DNA from: Notolepis coatsorum
Lineage: Eukaryota > Chordata > Actinopteri > Aulopiformes > Paralepididae
Length of the DNA: 64,000 bases
Direction: 5' to 3'
NCBI GenBank assembly: GCA_963971535.1
Contig: OZ020589.1
Location: 87,805,796 to 87,869,795 of the forward strand
Position 1 is the first letter of the stretch. Each line of letters begins with the position of its first letter. The notes under the pieces were generated by a model that saw nothing but the letters and a program-made list of their open reading frames with translations, made no database searches and was not told the origin of the DNA. The translations under genes and the position numbers were made by a program. This document shows, piece after piece, positions 55,799 through 64,000 of the stretch.

Positions 55799-56760
55799 GG
55801 TGCGGCCGGGTAGCACAGCGGACTAAGCGTCTGTCTACCACCACAGAGACAGTGTGTTACGATGCAGGTAAGCAATGCGAGTTCAATTGTTGAGGAATGA
55901 AAAGAGACGGAGAAGTGGTTTGCTCTTACTTCGATAGGGTGTCTTGTAATACAAGAACACAGAGCAATGCAGGCAGCATAGAAAAGACGCAGTGTCAACT
56001 GAGAGAAAAGGCTTGAATATAATACAACAGAATAATAACAGCAACGGGAAGGTCAGCACTCTTCCTTACTCCTTCTGCACGCAGGACAGTCTGAAGACTC
56101 GACAAGGAAAGAAGGAAACATAGGGTCAATATAAAGCCACATTCCTGACATTCCAATGCATCAATCAGTGACGGCAATGTGACAGCCAGTGACAACAACC
56201 AGTGGTGACAGTTCAATCAGTGAATAGACAGCGAATCAGAAGTGACCAACAATGAGTGCAAATACCAACCACCAGGTGAAGAACTCCAGAAAGACAGTAG
56301 GGTTCCTAGGCCTAGAACCCAGAACGTTACACAGTGGGATCGAATCCAGCTGTGGTGCTTCCGGGTTGGCCGACCGACGACCGTCCATACTAACACAATT
56401 GGCAGTGTTAGCGGGTGGGAAACCCGGCGAGGGTGGGTCCTGGTCGTTGTAAACAGCGACTCCTACAGTTCGGTCAAGCACCTGCACAGCAAGGGAAGGA
56501 TCTAGGAGAGGTAGTGTGACCTTCCACACGTTACACTCTCCCAGTGAGAGTCCGCGCTGCCAGATGAAAAGAAGCGGTGGGCTGGGTACACATGTGTCGG
56601 AGAAAGCATGTGATAGTCTCCGCCCTCCCGGACCGACGGTAGGGGGTAGAGTGCGCAACGACCAGGAAGGGGATTGGGAATTGGCATAACGACTAAACAT
56701 TGGGATGGGAGAAAAACGGAAAAAGAAGGGGGGAAAAGATAATAAAACATTTAAAAATGT
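55799..56760 (+). mobile_element. tRNA-derived SINE S1, split by a solo LTR
   Basis: Head GGGTAGCACAGCGGACTAAGCG, B box continuing after the insertion (GGGATCGAATCC at 56337), then the S1 body and 3' module GGGATGGGAGAAAAACGG. The 17-bp duplication ttaaagatagaatctgt flanks it (55782-55798, 56761-56777). Without the LTR it is about 480 bp, as in the other copies. Confidence 0.93.
55855..56331 (-). mobile_element. Solo LTR, 477 bp
   Basis: Ends TGTTACG...CGTTACA on plus (TGTAACG...CGTAACA on minus), with 5-bp duplication cagtg (55850-55854, 56332-56336). It splits the SINE between A and B boxes. The termini are the same as in the 52350-53123 LTR. Orientation is inferred from those termini. Confidence 0.85.
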
Positions 56761-56777
56761 TTAAAGATAGAATCTGT

Positions 56778-57189
56778 AATGCCATCAAACAGCGACCTCC
56801 AGGTAAAAGAGCTCCTCTTGGTAAAAAATTTTAATAGAATAAAAAGGCAGTGTAAACAATATAACAATAATAATTAACTCTGGACATGTGCATATGGGCA
56901 ACACGGTGCGAGATGAGGGTATACCTTCTCAGTTATATTTTCCCTACAATAAATAGTTACAATATATAATCTAATAATCTAAATCTAATCTAATATATAA
57001 TCTAAAAAAAGAAATGCTAAAATGCTAAATATATGTGATATATAATCTAATAATCCAATAATCTAAATCGAATCTAATATATAATCTAAAAATGCTAAAT
57101 GCTAAATATATGCTCTGATGAAGTATACAGTATACACATAAGGTGCGGTATGCATAAGATACGTATATATTGTCCTTTTAGGTGGGAGT
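56778..57189 (-). mobile_element. Probable LINE-C 3' UTR with a tandem duplication
   Basis: Follows the inverted LINE-C C-terminus at 57190. AT-rich, with an about 78-bp segment (TATATAATCTAATAATC to AATGCTAAA) duplicated at about 56962-57115. Confidence 0.5.
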
Positions 57190-57399
57190 CAGCTACTAGG
57201 TTCCTGTCTGGCAGCAGTCCCTGCCCACTGTTGTGGAGCCTGATGGCCGCTGGTATGAAGGACTAGCCGAGGCGGTTAGTTGATTGTCGGGGGGGTATGA
57301 GTCTGTGACTGAACGTGCTTCTCATCTTGACTAGCTCATTGTTGTGGGAGGGATTCTCCAGGATATCAGCCAGCTTCCTTCTCATTCCCCTCTGCCACC
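57190..57399 (-). pseudogene. LINE-C C-terminal coding fragment
   Basis: The minus strand reads RRKLADILENPSHNNELVKM, RSTFSHRLIPPRQS, a stop, then FIPAAIRLHNSGQGLLP, as in the C-termini of fish Rex-type LINEs. It joins LINE-A at about 57400. Confidence 0.65.
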
Positions 57400-57409
57400 A
57401 CCTCTAGAC

Positions 57410-59487
57410 AGAAAACACTCTCATCACAGACAAGCTGGATGTGGCCAAATACTTAAACATATTATTCACTAACATAGCCACAACACTGGTTAATAAACTA
57501 CCCTCCCACTCAGGGCATTTTGGGGTAGAACACATCCTAGCATACTACAAAAACCTAGGGGTCTGCAAAGACGACTTCAAACTTGAAATGGTAACAACAG
57601 ATGAGGTACTCAAAAAACTGAGCGCCCTCCAACCTAACAAGGCCACTGGCCATGAAAATATCCCCTCCAAATTCCTCAGAGACTCAGCAGCCGCCATCAC
57701 CCCAGTCATCACACACATAATAAACCTATCCATAAAACAGGGACACGTCTCCAAACACTTAAAAATTGCGAGAGTGACCCCCTGCACAAAAAAGGCAGCA
57801 AATTAGACCCAGGCAACTACCGCCCTGTTTCTATTCTTACCTCCATCTCGAAAGTTATGGACATTTCTTTCTACAAACAGGTTGAAAAGTACCTTGCGGA
57901 AAAAAATCGAATATACGAATTACAATCTGGCTTCAGAACATCCCACTCCACTGACAGATGCCTTCTTTATTTGAACGACCACATCAAACAAGAGGTGGAC
58001 GCAGGCAAATACTACGGCATGGTCATGCTGGACCTCCAAAAGGCTTTCGACACTGTCAATCACTCCATTCTGATTGACAAGCTAAAAGCAATTGGTTTTG
58101 ATAGTTTATCAGTGAGCTGGATGCAATCCTACCTGAAGGGGAGAGAACAGATGGTAGAGGTAAACGGTACCCTATCCCCCCCTCCCAGTGAGCTGTGGTG
58201 TTCCACAAGGAAGCATACTAGGACCGTTACTGTTCCTAATTTATGCAAATGGTAAAAAAGATAGTCCATTCTCTTCGGATCAAATAACAAACTCAGCAAG
58301 ACCAACAGCTTCTCTCTTACAGTGGGTGACAATATTGTCACAAGGAAAGATGAAATTACATACCTGGGTTACATCCTAGAGGCAAATCTTTCCTGTGACA
58401 AGATGGCATCCAATGTAATAAAAAAAGTCAACCAACGAACAAGATTTTTTTTATCCACTTTTTCCCCTTATTTTTCAATTATTTCTCCCATCCCAATTTC
58501 GTATAGCCAATTCTCCCCTTCAATTCTCCCCTTCCCTGTCTTGAACGTTGATAGACTATGCCTCCTACTGGTCGGCTGTAGTGAGGATAGAAGCCTTGCA
58601 TCACGTGTCCCCTCCGGTACACGAGGAGGCAGCCTGTCGCATCTTTTAACCAGACAGCGCGGACTTTCAGTGGCGAGGAGTAACGCGTGGGAGGCTCACG
58701 CTGCCCCCGATACTTCCTGTCTCTGCTGTACAGGCGTCACCCAACCGACCTGTAGGAGTCGCTGTCCACAACATCCAATCCCCACCCATTGACTTTCCAC
58801 CCGCTACCTCTGCCAATCGAGATAGTATGACGACTGGCCCAAGCCGCAGGCAACGCTGACTCGGGGAGTCGAGACCGGAGTCTCTTGCATTGGTGACGAG
58901 CGCAATCTCCGCTACGCCACCCAGCCGATCAACGAACAAGATTCTTGTACTGGATCTCCTCTCTGGTAAACAAGAATACCCTGAAGACTCTAACAGGAGC
59001 ACTCATTCAAGGGTACTACGACTATGCTTGCACCTCATGGTACCAAAGCACCTAAAAAGCACTAAAAACAAGATTACAAACATCACAAAACAAACTGGTC
59101 AGACTACAGCTTGACCTTACTCCTAGAACCCACCTCACCCCTGCCCATTTTGACAACCTAGGATGCCTTAGAGTAGACGACATAGTACAGCAACTTGCAA
59201 TGGGCCTGGTCTACAAGATACACTACACCACTAAGGTACCCATGTACATGTCGAAAAACTTCCCAAAGGTCAGTGAATACCACGACCACAACACCAGAGG
59301 GAGTTCCACAAATCATGTTCAACCCAGATTCGGCTCAAACAAGGGACTAAACACGTTTCGCAATTATGCCACATCAATGTGGAACGCCCTACCCACAGCC
59401 GTAAACATTTTTGAATCCCTACCCACCTTCAAAACCGCTCTCAAAGAGAACCTACGGGAGGCTGTAATTCGAAACTGGCCCCTGTAA
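57410..59487 (+). pseudogene. LINE-A reverse transcriptase, catalytic region deleted
   Basis: KLSALQPNKATGHENIPSKF opens the RT, then a frameshift at about 57780, GNYRPVSILTSISKV, LQSGFRTSHSTDRC, MLDLQKAFDTVNHSILIDKL (motif A), another frame break near 58180 and SCGVPQGSILGPLLFLIYAN. The segment with the catalytic YADD is deleted, and sequence resumes at GSNNKLSKTNSFSL and YLGYILEANLS. After the SINE the thumb and C-terminus (AIRNWPL) follow with more breaks. Inactive. Confidence 0.92.
58447..58929 (-). mobile_element. tRNA-derived SINE S1, full length (483 bp)
   Basis: Inserted in LINE-A with a perfect 14-bp duplication caacgaacaagatt (58433-58446, 58930-58943). The head complement lies at the right (CGCTACGCCACCCAGCCG). 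Confidence 0.93.
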
Positions 59488-59593
59488 ATGTCCAAACCCC
59501 CCCTCCCTATGCTTGCACCTTGCACCCCCCTTAACAATTGTGTGTATAGAGCCGTACTGTATTGTACCCATTCTACAATCTGTTAATAAAGTT

Positions 59594-59637
<44 letters not shown>

Positions 59638-59639
59638 GT

Positions 59640-60037
59640 CTAGTCTGACAAGCTCGACTCCCACCACGGAGCTAGCTTTCCTCACCAGCTTGTTCAGTTT
59701 GTTGGTGTCCCTCGAGTTGATGTAGCCCCCCCAGCATGCCACAGCATAGAAGAGGACGCTGGCCACTACAGACTAGTAGAATGACTGCAGCAGTCTATTG
59801 CAAACATTGAAGGACCTGAGTCTCCTCAGGAAGAACAGCCTGCTCTGTCCCTTCCTGTAGAGGGCCTCTGTGTTGTCCGACCAGTCCAGTTTATTGTTCA
59901 GGTGTACCCCAAGGAACTTATATGACTCCACCACCTCCACCTCATCCCCTCGGATGGTGATGGGAATCGGGGGGGGGGGCCTCTTCTTGCCCCTCCGAAA
60001 GTCCACCACTAGCTCCTTGGTTTTACTGGTGTCTTGA
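59640..60037 (-). pseudogene. LINE-C reverse transcriptase fragment
   Basis: The minus strand gives TSKTKELVVDFRRGKKRPPP, VVESYKFLGVHLNNKLDW, EALYRKGQSRLFFLRRLRSF, a stop after LLQSFY, then VLFYAVACWGGYI. It is the post-catalytic region of a Rex-type LINE, lying between two LINE-A copies in opposite orientation. Confidence 0.8.
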
Positions 60038-61138
60038 TTGAATTGATTGATTGAAAACTTTATTAACAGATTGCAGAATGGGTACAGTACAGTACAGCTC
60101 AATACATACAATTGTTAAGGGGATGCAGACCAGAGAAAGACTTTCGTCTTGTTTACATCAGGGTCCCCCATTTTCAATTCATCGTAACATATATGACATA
60201 CATGACATACAGATAGACAGTACTGCTACATCTATACATTTATGACATACCAGATTTGCAATTACAGTACTGTTTGTGATACAAAAAGAGTCCAGAAAAA
60301 AGAGTATATACATTTGACGTAGAAACTGTACATTGGATTGGGTAGGTGGGGGTGGGGGGGGACTGTACATTGGAGGTGGTTGGGTGGGTGGGGGGGGGGG
60401 GGGTTGGGTAGGAGGGGTGGGTGGGGGACACTGTACAACTGTACAAACAAAACTGTACATTGGATTATTGACAAGACCATACTTGGTAATTTACTGTACA
60501 TTGGAGGGGGTTGTGTTCGGACATTTACAGGGGCCAGTTTCGAGTTGCAGTCTCCCTTAGGTGTTTTTTGAGAGTGTTTTTGAAAGTGGGTAGTGATTCA
60601 CATTCCTTTACAGCTTTGGGTAGGGCGTTCCACATTGATGTGGCATAATTGCGAAACGTGTTTAGTCCCTTGTTTGAGCCGAATCTGGGTTTAACATGAT
60701 TTGTGGAGCTCCCTCTGGTGTTGTGATCGTGGTATTCGCTGACCTTTGGGAAGTATTTTGACATGTACATGGGTACCTTGGTCGTGTAGTGTATCTTGTA
60801 GACCAGGCCCATTGCAAGTTGCTGTACTCTGTTGTCTACTCTAAGCCATCCTAGGTTGTCAAAGTGGGCAGGGGTGAGGTGGGTTCTAGGAGTAAGGTCA
60901 AGCAGTAGTCTGACCAGTTTGTTTTGAGATGTTTGTAATTTTGTTTTTAGCGCCTTTGAGGTGCTTTGGTACCATGAGGTGCAAGCATAGTCGTAGTACC
61001 CTTGAATGAGTACTCCTGCTAGAGTCTTCAGGGTATTCTTGTTTACCAGTGAGGAGATCCGGTACAAGAAACGAGTTCGTTGGTTGACTTTTTTTATTAC
61101 ATTGGATGCCATTTTGTCACAGGAAAGATTTGCCTCTA
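60038..61138 (-). mobile_element. LINE-A, 5'-truncated copy with long 3' UTR
   Basis: Inverted: (TTGA)n tail at 60042-60055, conserved end block, G-rich (C-rich in sense) UTR at 60348-60425, then the C-terminal coding region. The 5' truncation is near 61138. Confidence 0.92.
60525..61112 (-). pseudogene. LINE-A RT C-terminus, 195 aa open
   Basis: Undamaged frame: SNVIKKVNQRTRFLYRISSL, LAGVLIQGYYDYACTSWY, LVRLLLDLTPRTHL, FGSNKGLNTFRNYATSMWNA to ATRNWPL. It lacks the endonuclease and RT catalytic domains because of 5' truncation, so has no independent function. Confidence 0.9.
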
Positions 61139-61453
61139 GTTGGAGTGTCTATATAAAAAAGCGATATATAAAAAGAAAGCGCTATATAAAATGTTATGAT
61201 CATTCATTCATTCATTCATACATTCGCAAATATGTGCTAAAATACAGCCAAAATATACAATCATATACAGTAAAATGTAGAGTAATAGGTGTAAAAAACT
61301 AAAGAAAACATGACTTCCTCACCAATCTCCCCACTTTGCAGTTATTTTCACACCCACTATTTGACTGAGTAGAATAGACGACAGGAGCTAGAATTGCCTA
61401 TTGCCAGTCTCAACAGACCCAGGCTCTAGCTCCATGTTCTAAATGTTCAAAAT
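61139..61453. other. Unassigned stretch
   Basis: Contains a short (CATT)n run (61202-61217) and nothing else recognised. Confidence 0.35.
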
Positions 61454-61748
61454 TAGGGATGTCCGATAATATCGGCCGACCGATATTATCGGCCGATATC
61501 GGCAGTAAAATGTGATATCGGAAAATATCGGTATCGGTAAAAAAAAAGAGAAGAAAAACAATAACAATATTTGTTATATATATATCCAGTGAAATTATTA
61601 GTTACCTGAAATTATTCAGTTTTTTGGACGGGGAAACCCTGCATATATCGGTATCGGTTGATATCGGTTGATATCGGTATCGGAAATTAAGAGTTGGACA
61701 ATATCGGAATATCGGTATCGGTAAAAAAGCCAATATCGAGCATCCCTA
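61454..61748. mobile_element. hAT MITE (TAGGGATGTCCGATA family), 295 bp
   Basis: TAGGGATGTCCGATAATATC at the left; TAGGGATGCTCGATATTGGC inward from the right. Perfect 8-bp duplication ttcaaaat (61446-61453, 61749-61756). It is the compact, uninterrupted relative of 17458-19006. Confidence 0.95.
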
Positions 61749-61756
61749 TTCAAAAT

Positions 61757-62199
61757 TCAAACTCTCCCTTTAAGTCTTGACGTAGGTCTGCACTGTATAC
61801 TGTAAAATATTCCTAAATATTCCTGCTCTACAGATGAAGAAACATGAGTAGATTCTCACTTTAATCACTCACACAAATCACAGCTCCTTGCTGTATGGCC
61901 AGGGCTAAGACATCTTCATCTTTAAACAAGCCTAAACGAGCTGTTCAGAATGATTACCCTTGTGAATCGTACAAGGGGGGGAAGGCTCCTTCTCCATGGT
62001 TGGTAAACTAGCTTCGTCTGTGGTTCATGCAAGCTTTTTACCTTGAACAAGGTCTTCTGATATCGATTTCTCTCTCTGCTAAGTCAGGGGATTTAGAATT
62101 TCAAAGTGAGAAAAGTCGTTAGCCAAACCTATTAGCATCGCAGCTCAGGTCACCTGGCGTCACCATCTGATAGGGCATACAGACCCTCATCTGCACCTT
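61757..62199. other. Unassigned stretch
   Basis: No gene or repeat end recognised. Confidence 0.4.
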
Positions 62200-62375
62200 C
62201 ATTTACACTGCCTATTTAAATTTTAACTTTTCTACTGTACAATAATTTTATGACCTGTATTATGTCTTCTACTATTACCATGTACCTGTACCTCCCCTCC
62301 CCCTCCCCCATGCTGCTATGATGCCTGAATTTCCCCAAGGGGATCAATAAAGGAATATCTTATCTTATATCTTAA
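62200..62375 (+). mobile_element. LINE 3' tail fragment
   Basis: GAATTTCCCCAAGGGGATCAATAAAGG, cut here to its parts CCCCAAGGGG and ATCAATAAAG, followed by an (ATCTT)n tail: a common fish LINE terminus. Confidence 0.65.
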
Positions 62376-62797
62376 TTAAATATCTCCCCTTAAAAACACA
62401 AGGTTTTTGTTCAGAGGGGATCAGCGTTTTTTAAACACTGAGTCATGGTTGTCAGGAGGATATACAGCATTTCTGACTGAAACCCGTCTGCCCTGTACTG
62501 CATATGGCTGAAATGGAATACTCAACCGTTGCCACCGCCAAATTAAAACGGTGATCCAAACAATTTAGCTGGAGGTGTCCGTCTATTTGGCTGACTCAGC
62601 AGTCTTTTGGCCGTCAAATTTTGGCCGTTACAGACTTCAGTGGGAGCTACCGGTATGCTAATAACAGACTGACTTTAGAGCGGTGGGCTGGGCATCTCCT
62701 CACGGTGGCGTTATTTGCGTTGTTAAATAGAGTTGACAGAATATCTTGCACTTCAGCCCCTCCTCAATCCAAGGTCAGTGCTCTCTAGAAACAGATC
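62376..62797. other. Unassigned stretch
   Basis: Nothing recognised. Confidence 0.4.
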
Positions 62798-63010
62798 TAG
62801 GCCACTTAGAATAGAATAGAATAGAAGTACTTTATTGATCCAGAGGGAAGTTCAGCACTACAGATCGCTCACAGTAAACATTTAGGTAGTCAAAAAACAA
62901 AAATCACAAATACACTAAATATACAGCCAAAAATATACAGTCATATACAGTAAAATGTACAGTAATAAGTGTAAAATCGTAAAATGTACTTACATTTTTT
63001 TTGTAACAAC
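62798..63010 (-). mobile_element. LINE 3' tail fragment, inverted
   Basis: (TAGAA)n then GTACTTTATTGATCCAGAGG, the complement of the same kind of terminus as at 62200-62375. Confidence 0.65.
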
Positions 63011-63420
63011 ACACGTTAATATCCCCATGGGCCGGACACGTCTTCTTTAAACAAGTCAAGAAGAAACATCACAATAAATTAAGAACAAAGACAAAAACAC
63101 CAGGAAATCTAAAATAAAATGTAAAATAACTAAATTTAATTAATGCAACACTCCCAGACATACCCCACGCGAAGGTAAGGAAAAACTCACGAAAATCCTA
63201 GCAATAGGAAAAAAGCACCACAGGCAATGTGGAGGGGAGAAACCGTAGAAGGGCCATTCTTCTTAGATGTTGGTGATATAGTGTTGCTATAAAACAGGCG
63301 AAACAGTTGATAAGCATGTACATATACGTGTAATGAAACACAAATAAGTACATGCAATAGCAACTGGGGTACATAAGAACATTTTGAAAGATTGAAAATA
63401 GAGCTGATGACCATTTGAGG
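63011..63420. other. Unassigned stretch
   Basis: No gene or repeat recognised. Confidence 0.35.
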
Positions 63421-64000
63421 TAGGGCTGGGCGATATGACCAAAAACGTTATCGCGATAAAATTATAAAATTATTTTCATATAATTCGATATCGATAATTA
63501 TCGTCGATATAATGTCCGTCAAGTTTAATTAACTTCTTATGCTGCTGTGAATGTCTCAAGTCGAGTTGATGTCGTCATCAGTCTGCGCACGTTAGCCGAC
63601 AAGCGGAGTATCTCATGACAATAAATATGACACTAAAATACTCTCTTCCGCCACAATATATTGAAACGAGGTCCACTGTATATCCCACACTACCATAAAC
63701 GTGGCCTCAGAATTCAAAACACACACATACTCGGCACGTAAATATATAAAAACAGCGACGTGCAAGCTAGTTAACCTAGCCAGCCTGTTGGTTCTAAGCG
63801 GAGTATTCCATGACAATGTGCTAAATATGACACTAAAATACTCTCTTCCGCCACAATATATTGAAACGGCGTCCACTGTATATCCCACACTACCATAAAC
63901 GTGGCCTCAGAATTCAAAACACACACATACTCGGCACGTAAATATATAAAACAATGCCGTGGAAGCTAATTAGCCTAGCAAGCCTTGTTGAGTGAGTCCT
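63421..64000. mobile_element. hAT-like element start with 195-bp tandem repeat, runs off the window
   Basis: TAGGGCTGGGCGATATGACC is a widespread fish hAT-MITE terminus, followed by ATCGATAATTATCG palindromes. From 63601 a unit of about 195 bp (starting AAGCGGAGTAT) is repeated from 63796 with high identity. The right end is beyond the window. Confidence 0.75.

Larger units (their letters stand above)
57400..59638 (+). mobile_element. LINE-A, longest copy, 5' truncated, defective
   Basis: Covers the RT through the 3' tail (ATCA repeat 59599-59637), split by a SINE at 58447-58929. Its 3' UTR is the short form: the C-rich and GTAAACAAGACGAAAG segments are absent between the stop and CTTAACAATTGTG. 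Confidence 0.92.

Noticed and set aside
55850..56336. Host exon inside SINE S1
   Set aside because: Borders with TG/CA ends and a 5-bp duplication show an LTR insertion.

Overview
This is vertebrate nuclear DNA, almost certainly from a teleost fish. The main evidence is the repeat set: several jockey-superfamily LINEs of the fish L2 and Rex1-like kinds, a fish L1/Tx1-like LINE, a BEL/Pao LTR retrotransposon (absent from mammals), hAT and TTAA-specific DNA transposons, tRNA-derived SINEs, and long CA, AAT and ACTT microsatellites. I recognise no host protein-coding exon and no functional RNA gene. The window reads as a transposon graveyard and nursery, as in pericentromeric, sex-linked or otherwise low-recombination chromatin. 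Family names such as LINE-A, LINE-B, S1 and X are local labels used only here.

Layout. 1-5.1 kb: a LINE-A tail, then a hAT transposon (692-3535) with a spliced but internally deleted transposase and a smaller hAT MITE inside it, then microsatellites. 6.1-8.1 kb: a LINE tail split by a SINE and a hAT element. 9.3-21.1 kb: the clearest structure in the window. One LINE-B copy is split by a TTAA-duplicating transposon that carries an intact 1008-residue LINE-B ORF. It is also split by an L1-like LINE that itself contains a LINE-B2 copy and a hAT element, which in turn holds a second TTAA element. 22-23.7 kb: a Kolobok-like fold-back element with THAP-domain remnants and minisatellites, inserted in a LINE-A tail. 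23.9-33.7 kb: another LINE-A tail split by a complete BEL/Pao element of 9.2 kb with LTRs of about 1.3 kb. 34.3-40 kb: an L2 copy on each strand; the second is interrupted by a solo BEL LTR and a SINE-bearing patch. 40-49 kb: SINEs, a solo LTR, LINE-B2 and hAT-like elements. 49.6-53.2 kb: another LINE split by a DNA element and a solo LTR. 53.2-64 kb: a 300-bp palindrome, MITEs, a SINE split by a solo LTR, two LINE-A copies, and a tandem repeat in a hAT-like element that runs off the window.

Function. Little here looks like a working gene. The only long, undamaged, catalytically complete ORF is the LINE-B protein at 10399-13425. The BEL element is close to intact (two in-frame stops and one frameshift; LTRs differing at roughly ten sites by eye). 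Many insertions keep perfect target-site duplications, so the order of events can be read directly. The most unusual regulatory signal is a p53-family-like 20-mer upstream of the TATA box in all three BEL LTRs.
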